In this document: positions 44,963 through 54,294 of the stretch, one piece after another | Layout: the number at the start of each line of letters is the position of its first letter | Position numbering within the stretch: the first letter of the stretch is position 1 | Source: Saprospiraceae bacterium | GTDB lineage: Bacteria > Bacteroidota > Bacteroidia > Chitinophagales > Saprospiraceae | Assembly (NCBI GenBank): GCA_016711125.1 | Contig: JADJTQ010000001.1 | Location: forward strand, 248,001-312,000 | Reading direction: 5' to 3' | Length of the DNA: 64,000 nucleotides | Position numbers and translations under genes: made by a program | The notes under the pieces: model-generated | Told to the model about the DNA's origin: nothing | Databases searched by the model: none | Seen by the model: the letters and a program-made list of their open reading frames with translations, nothing else

Positions 44963-45430
44963 ATGAAGAACTACCAACAAAAAGGCATAGAGACTAAATC
45001 GCCACAACGAGAATTCAAACCGGCGTCAGTCACCAGGTACATGACCTCAGTAGAGAAACTAATCACATTCCATCCCACAACTGATATCAAGGAGGTTGTA
45101 GATATCTTGCTGGAAAAACAAATTACCGGAGCTCCTGTACTCAATGACAAAATGGAGTTAGTGGGTTTGATAGATGACAAAGATTGCCTTAAGGTATTGT
45201 TTGATATTGCCTACCACAACCAACCAGTGATTACTTCGACTGTTGCCGATTACATGACCAATGTCATGAAAACCATTTCAGTGGATGCTAATATTGTGGA
45301 AGTAGCCGATACCTTTTTAAGTACCAAATACAAACGGTTGCTGGTAGTTGACAAGGATGGTAAGTTAAAAGGTCAGATAAGCCGACAGGATATTTTGCGC
45401 GCGATCCATGATTTCAATGCTAACTTATAA
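44963..45430 (+). CDS. Protein with two CBS domains
   Basis: 155 residues, nothing but a CBS pair: first MTSVEKLITFHPTTDIKEVV and KQITGAPVLNDKMELVGLID, second YMTNVMKTISVDANIVEVAD and YKRLLVVDKDGKLKGQISRQ. CBS pairs sense adenine nucleotides or related ligands and regulate a partner; the partner is not evident here. Monocistronic. Confidence 0.92.
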   Translation: MKNYQQKGIETKSPQREFKPASVTRYMTSVEKLITFHPTTDIKEVVDILLEKQITGAPVLNDKMELVGLIDDKDCLKVLFDIAYHNQPVITSTVADYMTNVMKTISVDANIVEVADTFLSTKYKRLLVVDKDGKLKGQISRQDILRAIHDFNANL

Positions 45431-45966
45431 GATGGGTAGTTATAGGCCATTTTTGGTTCAATGACCCCATCAGGTCCCGGCAATCTAAGTTCCGCTTCAA
45501 TGAGAGGGCAGGATGCGGTCCTTGAGGTCTCTGGGTGCAATATTGTTTTTTTTAGAAATTGCACTGTCCACCTTTCGTCAAAGGGAGCATTCTTGCGAAA
45601 GATTGGACCGAAAAACGCTGACAGTAGTCCTATTTAAATAGCTCCAGTATGTTCCAAAACGCATAATTGTTGCTTTTTCTTAGCTCATAGGATACGAACC
45701 ATGATAGTAAGAGAGAGCAAAATTTATATTCTGCGACCTCTAAGAGCAAACAATTTAATAAATGCCACTAAAAACGGCGAAGCCAACTCAAATATTTATA
45801 CGTCTGCGCTGGTAAGTACTCTTTTTTCTATTTTTAATTGAAATTCATGACCTTTAAATTCGCAATCTTTTTCATCATAGTTGGATGAATACCCAATAAA
45901 GATTCCCTTGGAAATTCAGAGCTAGCAAAATATATTTGTCTTCTAATTTTGATAATTTTCATTAGC
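45431..45966. other. Intergenic, holds a dispersed repeat
   Basis: No gene. A ~32-bp stretch at 45704-45735 is an inverted copy of 18096-18129. Nearby 45762-45787 (ccactaaaaacggcgaagcc) also resembles 18158-18178 (ccactaaaaatggccaagagcc), though in the same orientation. Rest unremarkable. Confidence 0.5.
45704..45735 (-). repeat. Dispersed ~33-bp repeat, copy 2 (inverted)
   Basis: Minus-strand reading atataaattttgctctctc flanked by cgcaga and ttactat; partner of 18096-18129 with a 2-base gap. 27 kb apart, both intergenic. Confidence 0.5.
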
Positions 45967-46593
45967 ATGAATATCCCTGACAAGAATCAGAAATTCCCTA
46001 TCCCCGGCTACGAGAAATTGTGTTTTCTTAAAAATGCCATCAAGAATCCTAATATTATTGTAGGAGACTATACCTATTACGATGATTTTGAGAATATTGA
46101 AAACTTCGAAAGAAACGTTAAGTATCATTTTGACTTTGTCGGAGATAGATTAATTATTGGAAAGTTTTGTCAGATTGCTTCGGATGTCAGATTCATTATG
46201 AATGGTGCCAATCATCTTACTGATGCATTTAGTTGTTTTCCATTTGCAATTTTTGGTGAAGATTGGAAAGATGCAATGGAAGATAAGAATTATCCGGTTA
46301 AAGGAGATACGATCATTGGAAACGATGTCTGGATTGGGGTGAGTGCTACGATCATGCCAGGCATTCAAATAGGTGATGGATGCATCATCGCATCTCATGC
46401 TGTGGTGGTAAAAGATGTTGCACCTTATACGGTAGTGGGTGGGAATCCGGCTAAAGAAATCAAAAAGAGATTTAGTCCCGAAAAAATTGAAAGATTATTG
46501 GCCTTAAAATGGTGGGATTGGGACCTGGAGAAAATAACCAGACAAGTCAAGAATCTGACCGGAACTAACTTAGAGAAGTTGGTTGATTCGTAG
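45967..46593 (+). CDS. Vat/CatB-type xenobiotic O-acetyltransferase
   Basis: 208 residues from ATG 45967 (MNIPDKNQKFPIPGY); an earlier in-frame ATG at 45949 adds six hydrophobic residues. Left-handed beta-helix of hexapeptide repeats (IGKFCQIASDV, IIGNDVWIGVSATIMPGIQI, IGDGCIIASHAVVVKDVAPY) and the catalytic His83 in NGANHLTDAFSC, with the C-terminal VGGNPAKEIKKRFS. This is the acetyl-CoA-dependent family of streptogramin A (Vat) and chloramphenicol (CatB) acetyltransferases. Actual substrate not deducible; chromosomal copies are common in Bacteroidota. Confidence 0.92.
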   Translation: MNIPDKNQKFPIPGYEKLCFLKNAIKNPNIIVGDYTYYDDFENIENFERNVKYHFDFVGDRLIIGKFCQIASDVRFIMNGANHLTDAFSCFPFAIFGEDWKDAMEDKNYPVKGDTIIGNDVWIGVSATIMPGIQIGDGCIIASHAVVVKDVAPYTVVGGNPAKEIKKRFSPEKIERLLALKWWDWDLEKITRQVKNLTGTNLEKLVDS

Positions 46594-46731
46594 CTACTTT
46601 GGGCAACTGAAATTATTCGATTGCAACTTCATCTAGATTTCTAAATCCAATTAATAAGGGTATTGGGGGTCTAAAATTTGCTAAAAGAATATCTGGCATT
46701 TGATATACCTTCGTTTTCTCAATTCAGCCAT

Positions 46732-48356
46732 ATGCAGTTCAAGCGTTATCTGTTTTTACTTCTCTCAATTTTATTTACCCCAGTATTCATGTTTAGTCAA
46801 GGTCTTGATGACCGGATCAATGCATGGTTTGATCCCTATGCGACTGCCTGGGAAAACTTTGTGTTTACCTCGGTTCCGGTTGGAGGCGCAATGTCAGTGC
46901 CGGTGGTCTTGATTGTCCTGGTGTTTGGGGCTACTTTTTTTACTATCTATCTACGTTTTGCCAATATCCGGCTTTTTGGTTTAGCCCTCCGGGTGGTGCG
47001 GGGAAAGTATGATGAGTTAGAGGGTAGTAAAAAGCCATTCATCCCAACGGTGCGCACGGTTGATGGTGACATTCCCGATACAATCCGCGTGGAGCCGCAT
47101 CAGGGTGAGGTTAGTCATTTTCAAGCGCTAACTGCTGCTTTATCAGGTACGGTGGGACTTGGCAATATTGCCGGGGTTGCAGTGGCCATTTCAGTGGGAG
47201 GACCGGGAGCTACGTTTTGGATGATTCTTGCCGGACTTCTGGGCATGTCTTCCAAATTTGTCGAATGTACGTTAGGGGTGAAATACCGGGATATTGATGA
47301 AAAAGGAGTCGTATACGGTGGTCCAATGTATTACTTGAAGAAGGGACTGAAAGAAATAGGCATGAGTGGATTTGGTAAAGTACTGGCAGTGCTTTTTGCC
47401 ATCCTTTGTGTAGGGGCTAGTTTTGGTGGTGGCAATGCATTTCAATCTAATCAGGCGGCAGCTCAGATCATAAATAGTATGAATATTGAATCTGGGTATG
47501 CAGGAGCCCTAATCGGGTTGGTTTTCGCAATCATCACCGGTGTGGTCATTATTGGTGGCATCAAAAGGATTGGAGCGGTGGCTGAAAAGTTGGTACCGGC
47601 TATGGCCATTGTATATGTAATTGGTGCACTCATTGTCGTAATTGCGAATTTTAATTTCGTCGATGAAGCCTTTGTTCAAATATTTGAAGGCGCATTTGCA
47701 CCGACTGCTGTGGGAGGAGGAATTTTGGGAGTAATGATTCAGGGATTTCGCAGAGCTGCATTTTCTAATGAGGCCGGTGCAGGTTCGGCTGCAATCGCTC
47801 ACTCAGCAGTTAATACGGCTTATCCAGCCAGCGAGGGCGTGGTAGCTTTGTTAGAGCCATTCATCGATACGGTGGTAATTTGTACACTTACAGCTCTGGT
47901 CATTATATTTTATAATTCAGGAGATTATTTTACGTATGGAAATATTGTGAACAATAGTGTAGTGATGAATGGTACTGGAGAGCAGCTTGGCGGTGTGAAT
48001 CTTACATCAGTTGCTTTTGAGTCGGTAATTCCTGGCTTTTCCTTTATTTTATCAGTTGCAGTGATCTTATTTGCTTTTTCGACCATTTGTCATGGTCATA
48101 TTATGGTCTTAATGCCTGGAAATATTTATTTGGCCGATCGAGTGCTTCCGATATTTCTTTTAAGATCACCTATTTACTGTTTGTGATTATTGGTGCCGCT
48201 GTGAGCTTAGATTCGGTGATTAAATTCTCCGATGCTATGATTTTGGCTTTGGTGTTTCCTAACATGATTGGCCTTTTTCTTTTATTACCCAAAGTCAGAG
48301 AAGAACTTGACAGGTATTTAGTTGCGATTAAGAACTTTAACCGAAAAGCGCTGTGA
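46732..48356 (+). CDS. AGCS-family sodium:alanine/glycine symporter (3' frameshift)
   Basis: From ATG 46732 a signal-like start (MQFKRYLFLLLSILFTPVFM) precedes the AGCS transporter core: VNSHFQALTAALSGTVGLGN-type segment (EVSHFQALTAALSGTVGLGN), GGPMYYLKKGL, RRAAFSNEAGAGSAAIAHSA and about eleven helices. It takes up alanine or glycine with sodium. The frame breaks near 48091-48098: the first frame runs on to a false stop at 48186, while one added base gives SWSYYGLNAWKYLFG and the last two helices to 48356. Full length about 541 residues. Otherwise intact. Confidence 0.9.
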
Positions 48357-48425
48357 TGAAAATGATTTGAAACAAGGACTTTTTAGTATTTTAATCAGGT
48401 TATTAAAAATCAGCCTTTTTTTCAG

Positions 48426-50019
48426 ATGAAAAAAGTAGCCAGGTATCAGGTTTTAGTGGTCTTTTGTTTAAGTGCAATATTTGCCTTTGGTCAAATCAGT
48501 TATGGTGGGCAGCCAAATTCATTAACTTTTGATTTGAAGTTTCCAACCCAATCTTTATCATTACCCTTGGTTAACACCGTGGCTCTCCAAAAGGAAGACC
48601 AGTTGTTAGAAGCAAATGGTGCAAATCCGCGAATTGGAATTTCACAATCAGTGAACATTAATCCTCTGGTTGACGGTACCTGGGAGGAGCTTACAACCGG
48701 TGGTTGGTTATGGACCATCAAGATTAAGTCTAGTTCAGCCAAAGCTCTCATTCTAGAATTCGATTATTTTCAAATTTCCCAAGGTTCTTCGTGGTTTGTC
48801 TACGGGAAAGGAGGAAAGAAAATTTTGGGTGCGTTTGACCATCGATCAAATCCGAAGGGTGAAGAGTTTGCCATTGGACCAATTTATGGTGACGAATTGG
48901 TTATCGAAATGACTGCACCGGTCAGACCTGCAAAAAATGATTTTCTGATCTCTGGAGTGGGTCATTTGTATCGGCAGATTCAGACTCCCGGATTGAATGA
49001 CTTTGGCGATTCTGCTCCATGTGAGGTCAATATAAATTGCACAGAGGGTAACAATTGGCAAGACGAAAAAAGGGGAGTAGCAAGAATACTACTACTGATA
49101 GACATGGTCTATTATTGGTGTAGCGGCTCTCTGGTGAACAATGCCAAACAAGACTGTACCAATTATTTTCTCACTGCCTGGCATTGTGGCATAGGTGCAA
49201 GTGCAGCTGATTTAAATATGTGGATCTTTGACTTTAACTATGAAGCCATCGGCTGTGCAAACGGTACCGAACCTGCCGCCAGTACCATGACTGGTGCGAC
49301 AATGATATCCAATAGCAATGATAATGGGGGTGATACAGGCTCTGATTTTCTACTACTGAAATTGAATGATACCGAAATTCCTTGCTGGGTATAATGCTTA
49401 TTTTAACGGATGGGATGTTCAAAATGTGGCCGCCACCGGAGGTGTTGGTATTCATCATCCTAATGGTGACATCAAGAAGATCTCCACTTTTACGGGAGCT
49501 GCTGTTTCGACGACATGGGGGTCGGTGCCAAATACCCACTGGGAGGTTAGCTGGGTGGCTACCGCCAATGGACATGGCATAACCGAGCAGGGTTCCTCAG
49601 GATCACCCTTATTTAATTCTGCTGGTCTTATGATTGGAACTCTGACAGGTGGCAATTCGTTCTGCAATACACCAACTTTTCCCGATCAGTTTGGAAAAAT
49701 GTCTTATCACTGGATATCCAATGGAGCCACCGCAAATACCCGGCTTAAAAACTGGCTGGACCCGGATGCAACCGGTGTTACCTCCTTGACAGGGACAAAT
49801 AATGGATGCATGGACCTGCCACCTTGCGACGGCACCGATATTAATTTACCGGGCACCATTGCCACCGGAATTTATATCTATTCCAATTCCATACAATCTG
49901 ATGGAATGGTACAGATAGCTAATAATGTAACATTACACGCCGGTAATTTTGTGCAGTTAAATCCGAACTTCGCTGTCAATGGACAGATTGAGATTGTCAT
50001 GGCCGGATGTCAAAATTAA
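48426..50019 (+). CDS. Secreted trypsin-fold endopeptidase, lysyl-endopeptidase-like (one frameshift)
   Basis: Signal peptide ending FAFGQ. An N-terminal pro/accessory domain is followed by a chymotrypsin-fold protease with the triad His253 (TAWHCG), Asp307 (GSDFLLLKLND) and Ser in QGSSGSPLF. Cys pairs (CEVNINC, YWCSG, QDC) resemble lysyl endopeptidases. The frame ends at 49394 but continues in the next frame from about 49378 (LAGYNAYFNGWDVQN), with one base in excess near 49375-49385, to 50019. The C-terminal 55 residues (GIYIYSNSIQSDGMVQIANN ... FVQLNPNF) are a beta stalk of the kind found on secreted Saprospiraceae proteins. Total about 525 residues. Confidence 0.88.
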
Positions 50020-50435
50020 TCCTGATTATCAATTCAATTTTATCACGATTTAATTTAATTTAACGCTCTCATTTTGAGTTTTTTTGACACATGCGGTTCT
50101 CGCATATTTATAGTGGTGTCGATACATTTATGTGGCCTTCTTCGCAAGTCGTGAAATGAAATACTTGTCTGCCCGTGCCCCGTCGCCTTAGACCGTCGGC
50201 CGTACCCTCTGGCGCAGGGCTGAGCAGTAATGGCGTTTCGGAGACCTCAACACATCTTGTCTTTCCGGATCGTGAGCGAAAAATCCAAATGCTAGTGTAA
50301 CCAGTAAATATGATAGGGCACTACTTTTCTTTCCTAAATCAACTCCTTCTATTAGATCATGCAGAGTTTCCAGAAATAAAAAAAGCCTGATGTTTTATGA
50401 TCAGGCTTCTTCGGATTTATATTAAAAGTAGATTG
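50020..50435. other. Intergenic between convergent genes
   Basis: No gene seen. Contains a small GC-rich patch (50170-50230) and, at its right end, the terminator described next. Confidence 0.5.
50377..50408 (-). terminator. Rho-independent terminator of the IorAB operon
   Basis: 9-bp perfect stem aagcctgat (50383-50391) / atcaggctt (50400-50408), 8-base loop, followed on the minus strand by a run of seven T-rich bases. It lies 27 bp beyond the stop of the large subunit gene. Confidence 0.85.
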
Positions 50436-52634
50436 TTATCCTAATACTTTTTGTTCGGCCATGAAAGGCTGATGATATTTACGCTCACCAGTTGCCTTGT
50501 ACCATGCATTAGCTAAAGCACCTACCACCGGTGGCAAACCAGGTTCGCCCAATCCGGTTGGATGAACTTCGTTCTCAACGAAAAAAGTTTCAATTTCAGC
50601 CGGAGCTTCACCATGACGAATCAAGCGATAGTTGTTGAAATTCTCTTGTTCAGGTTTACCATCTTTAAAGGTAATGGCACTAAATAATGCATGACCAATG
50701 CCGTCAACAGCACCTCCCTCCATAATATTACAGGCGGCATCGCGATTTATTACGATTCCACAATCGACAGCTCCCCAGACTTTCTTAACAACCGGTTGGC
50801 CTGCTTCCATTACAAGGTCAACAATCTGCGCAACGTATGAATTGTGGCAATAGTAAGCAGCAACTCCACGATGTACGCCAGGAGTTTCTTTATCCCAGGC
50901 AGCCTTTTCTTTGATTAATTTTAATACTCCGGCATATCTATCGGCCTCATAGTCATTTTTTTCACCGACCGGATTTTTGATCGCCCGGTCAAATAGTTCT
51001 AACCGGAAATCAATTGGATCTTTTCCCATTGCCTCTGCTACTTCATCCAGAAAAGATTGTTCTGCTCCAGCGATAAAGTTTGACCGTGGAGCTCTCCAGG
51101 CTCCGGTAGAAATATTCGAATCAAGTTGTGTTTTCTCCACCAGATAATTGTCTACAGCACCTGCCGGAAAACGATTTTCGAATACCGGACTTTCCCGAAT
51201 ACCGGTTCCTTTGATATGTATCGCTGTCAAATTTTTATTTTCGTCGAGAGCAGCCCGGTAAGTTACCATGTAAGCAGGCCTATAGGTGCCCTGAGTCATA
51301 TCGTCTTCCCGACTGTAAACGAGCTTTACCGGCACATTAGCTTTTTGGGAGATCATGGCTGCTTCGATACCAAAATGACCGTAGAGCCGCCTGCCAAAAC
51401 CACCCCCCATACGAGTCATCATCACGTTGACATTGTCTTCAGGTAAACCAAGTGCCAATGCCGCCGTTTTGCGCATGTTCTCCGGAGTTTGAATCGGTCC
51501 ACTTAGCTCTGCGCTATCTGCTTTAACATCGGCGAAAAAGTTCATTGGTTCCATGGTGCTCTGACCAAGAAAAGGAGCCGAGTACGTTTTTTCAATGACC
51601 TGAGCTGCAGCACTAAACGCTTTTTCCGGATCACCATCTCTGCGGGCTACTTCCATTTTCTCGCTTAGGGTTTTTTCGAAACCAGCTATGTGGTCTGCTG
51701 TGTTTTCTGCTTTGCTGATGGTCTCCCATTCAACTTTCACAGCTTTTTTTGCCTTCATGACCTCCCATGTTGTATTTCCTAAAACAGCTACCAGTTCAGG
51801 GAAAGCATTGGCATCCGACCAGGTCTTTTCGATACCTTCCGGATAGCTCGTAAAAGTAAAAACATTGGTGATGCCACTCATAGATCTAGCGGCAGTATCA
51901 TCGATCGACTTGACCTTCATGCCGAAAGCCGGAGGATGAATAATCATGGCAATCTGCATTCCTTCTTGCTGGGTATCAAGGCCAAAAAGCGGCTGACCGG
52001 TCACAATCTTTGGCCCATCAACATTTTTCACATTGGTTCCGATGATCTTGTAGTCCTTTGCTTCTTTAAGCGCCACTTCCTGAGGTATACTCATGCCGGC
52101 CGCCGCCGCGGCTAATTCTCCATATCCAATTGATTGATTTTTGCCGGCGTGTTTAACGAACCCGGCATCGGTAGTGAGTTCTTCAACCGGCACCTGCCAT
52201 TGCTTGGCAGCCGCTTCCATTAACATTCGCCTGGCTGTAGCTCCTGCCATCCGCAAACTGTCCCAGCCTGCCCGAATAGACTGACTGCCACCGGCTACTT
52301 GCCGGGTATACTTCTTGGTATTCAAACCAGCTTGTTCGACGATCACATTTTTCCAGTCCACATCGAGCTCTTCTGCGACGATCATCGGCATGGAAGTTTT
52401 TACGTTTTGACCGATTTCAGGGTTAGGAGAATAAATGGTTACTATTCCATTATCACCAATCTTTAAAAAAGCATTGATATCAAACCAGGCCTCTGGCATG
52501 GTCAGCATCGCCACCTGTTCTTCAGCAGCGGTACAGGATGCCAGCCAACTGAAGCCAAGCATAAAGCCACCACCAGTCGCTGCCGATGCAGAGAGAAAAG
52601 CTCTTCTGTTATAAGTTGTTTTAAAAGTTGTCAT
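50436..52634 (-). CDS. iorB: Molybdopterin-binding subunit of an aldehyde/isoquinoline-type oxidoreductase
   Basis: 732 residues from ATG 52634, which gives a twin-arginine signal (TTYNRRAFLSASAATGGGFM, NRRAFLS being the Tat motif); a longer in-frame start would overlap the small subunit gene and bury it. The body matches the IorB branch of the xanthine dehydrogenase family: GQNVKTSMPMIVAEELDVDW, GGSQSIRAGWDSLR, GGFGRRLYGHFGIEAA, TGAWRAPRSN and the C-terminal GLGEPGLPPV with the catalytic Glu. It binds the molybdenum cofactor and hydroxylates N-heterocycles or oxidises aldehydes in the periplasm together with the 2Fe-2S subunit. Substrate unknown. Followed by a terminator. Confidence 0.9.
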   Translation of the reverse strand: MTTFKTTYNRRAFLSASAATGGGFMLGFSWLASCTAAEEQVAMLTMPEAWFDINAFLKIGDNGIVTIYSPNPEIGQNVKTSMPMIVAEELDVDWKNVIVEQAGLNTKKYTRQVAGGSQSIRAGWDSLRMAGATARRMLMEAAAKQWQVPVEELTTDAGFVKHAGKNQSIGYGELAAAAAGMSIPQEVALKEAKDYKIIGTNVKNVDGPKIVTGQPLFGLDTQQEGMQIAMIIHPPAFGMKVKSIDDTAARSMSGITNVFTFTSYPEGIEKTWSDANAFPELVAVLGNTTWEVMKAKKAVKVEWETISKAENTADHIAGFEKTLSEKMEVARRDGDPEKAFSAAAQVIEKTYSAPFLGQSTMEPMNFFADVKADSAELSGPIQTPENMRKTAALALGLPEDNVNVMMTRMGGGFGRRLYGHFGIEAAMISQKANVPVKLVYSREDDMTQGTYRPAYMVTYRAALDENKNLTAIHIKGTGIRESPVFENRFPAGAVDNYLVEKTQLDSNISTGAWRAPRSNFIAGAEQSFLDEVAEAMGKDPIDFRLELFDRAIKNPVGEKNDYEADRYAGVLKLIKEKAAWDKETPGVHRGVAAYYCHNSYVAQIVDLVMEAGQPVVKKVWGAVDCGIVINRDAACNIMEGGAVDGIGHALFSAITFKDGKPEQENFNNYRLIRHGEAPAEIETFFVENEVHPTGLGEPGLPPVVGALANAWYKATGERKYHQPFMAEQKVLG

Positions 52635-52660
52635 GTTTGCATTTTTTTTGGACACCAAAA

Positions 52661-53119
52661 TTATTTGCTCATTGCCGCTGTCTTGATGGCAGCCTTGATG
52701 CGGACATATGTTCCGCACCTGCAGATGTTACCGTGCATAGCGACATCAATATCTTCGTCGCTAGGATTCGGATTTGCCTTCAAAAGGGCCGAAGCACTCA
52801 TAATCTGTCCTGCCTGGCAATAACCGCATTGCGGTACATCGTGCTCAATCCAAGCCTTTTGTACCGGATGGTCTGCTTTTGCAGACAAACCCTCAATGGT
52901 GGTGATCGCTTTGCCTCCAACCGATGATACCGGTACGGAGCAAGAACGGGCAGCCACTCCATCCAGATGAATTGTACAAGCTCCGCATTGTGCAATGCCA
53001 CATCCGTATTTGGTTCCTACCAAATTTAAGTGGTCTCTCAACACCCACAAGATCGGAGTGTCGGGATCAACATCTACTTGATGTTTCTGTTTGTTGACTA
53101 ATAGATCGAAATTGGCCAT
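52661..53119 (-). CDS. iorA: 2Fe-2S subunit of the molybdenum hydroxylase
   Basis: 152 residues with the two [2Fe-2S] clusters of this family: plant-ferredoxin type Cys40, Cys45, Cys48 and Cys60 (YGCGIAQCGACTIHLDG), and helical type Cys98, Cys101, Cys133 and Cys135 (QCGYCQAG and NICRCGTY). It passes electrons from the molybdenum centre. No signal of its own; it would ride with the Tat-exported large subunit. The gene precedes the large subunit by 26 bp on the same transcript. Confidence 0.93.
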   Translation of the reverse strand: MANFDLLVNKQKHQVDVDPDTPILWVLRDHLNLVGTKYGCGIAQCGACTIHLDGVAARSCSVPVSSVGGKAITTIEGLSAKADHPVQKAWIEHDVPQCGYCQAGQIMSASALLKANPNPSDEDIDVAMHGNICRCGTYVRIKAAIKTAAMSK

Positions 53120-53410
53120 AGCGTAATGGTTATATATTATTTAGGCAATAAAAAATTTAAGTCCGTGAAAGATCGTGGCAGAGGTGCTCTGATAAGGCAA
53201 ATTTAGCAAGCATGAAAGTTAAGACAAAAAATGCAGATTTTCAAATGCCGAAGTCTTAATACATGGAAGTATTTTATCATATCCCATTAGTCGAACAATC
53301 GGATAGCGACATTGTATTCAAGGATTTCAAATGTTAGAAGCCCATCAACGCATGCAAGGCGACCAAACAAATTTCTTATAATTGCGTTGATAACCCATTA
53401 AGTCTATGTT

Positions 53411-54064
53411 ATGAAGTATCTCTTTATTGTCACACTTTTTATCACGCTCTCATCGTCTCAGAACTGTCAGGTCCCACCTTCCCAAGGTGAATCTTCAAAG
53501 AGTGAGCAAAAAGATCTTTCCAAGTATCACCGGGCATATTTTGCCAGCGGGTGTTTTTGGTGTGTTGAAGCTGTGTTTGAGAGTGTCACTGGGGTAGAAG
53601 AAGCGATATCCGGTTATGCAGGAGGAGAATCCAAGAACCCTACCTATGAGACGGTTAGTGCTGGAGTGACGGGGCATGCTGAAGCTGTTGAGGTTTACTA
53701 TGATACGACCATAATTGATTATCCAACGTTGCTCCAAGTTTTTTTTGGATCGCATGATCCTACCACTCTCAACCGGCAGGGTCCGGATGCGGGCACTCAA
53801 TATCGTTCAGCGATCTTTTTTCAGAATGATCAAGAGAAGATGTTGATCGAAGAGTACATTACTGGTCTCAGATCATCCGGTGCTTTTGATGGTCCCATTA
53901 CTACAGAAGTCAGCCCACTTGACAAGTTTTATCCGGCGGAAGAGTATCATCAGGACTACGAAATGAAGAATCCTAATAATCCTTATGTACGAGCAGTTTC
54001 AATTCCCAGATTGAAAAAATTTCAAGCGACGCACAAGGATTTGCTCAAGGCAGCCGGGCACTAG
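53411..54064 (+). CDS. msrA: Peptide-methionine (S)-S-oxide reductase, exported
   Basis: 217 residues. N-terminal signal (MKYLFIVTLFITLSSSQNCQ) followed by the MsrA domain: GCFWCVEAVFESVTGV with the catalytic Cys48, GYAGG, YETVSAGVTGHAEAV and HDPTTLNRQGPDAGTQYRSA. It repairs oxidised methionine in exported proteins. No MsrB is fused. Divergent from the IorAB operon, 291-bp gap. The spacer after it (54065-54115) is a simple repeat of cagtcctcag / gccaactgcc. Confidence 0.93.
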   Translation: MKYLFIVTLFITLSSSQNCQVPPSQGESSKSEQKDLSKYHRAYFASGCFWCVEAVFESVTGVEEAISGYAGGESKNPTYETVSAGVTGHAEAVEVYYDTTIIDYPTLLQVFFGSHDPTTLNRQGPDAGTQYRSAIFFQNDQEKMLIEEYITGLRSSGAFDGPITTEVSPLDKFYPAEEYHQDYEMKNPNNPYVRAVSIPRLKKFQATHKDLLKAAGH

Positions 54065-54294
54065 GGCAGTTCTCAGTCCTCAGTCTTCAGTCTGCCAACT
54101 GCCAACTGCCTTCTGACACACATGGCATAGTTTTGGTGGTTAAGAAACTCAGATAATTGACAACACTCGAATCTATTCTCCAGATTCCTTCATTTTTCTT
54201 GAAATAAATCCGTGCTCGGGTCGTTGGTTTAACTATCTTACCTAAGGTTACCTGATTGATTGTTAAACACTAAACACATTCGAAATCGTTTTAC

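Noticed and set aside
54065..54115. Regulatory repeat after msrA
   Set aside because: cagtcctcag / gccaactgcc are simple low-complexity intergenic repeats without a clear role.
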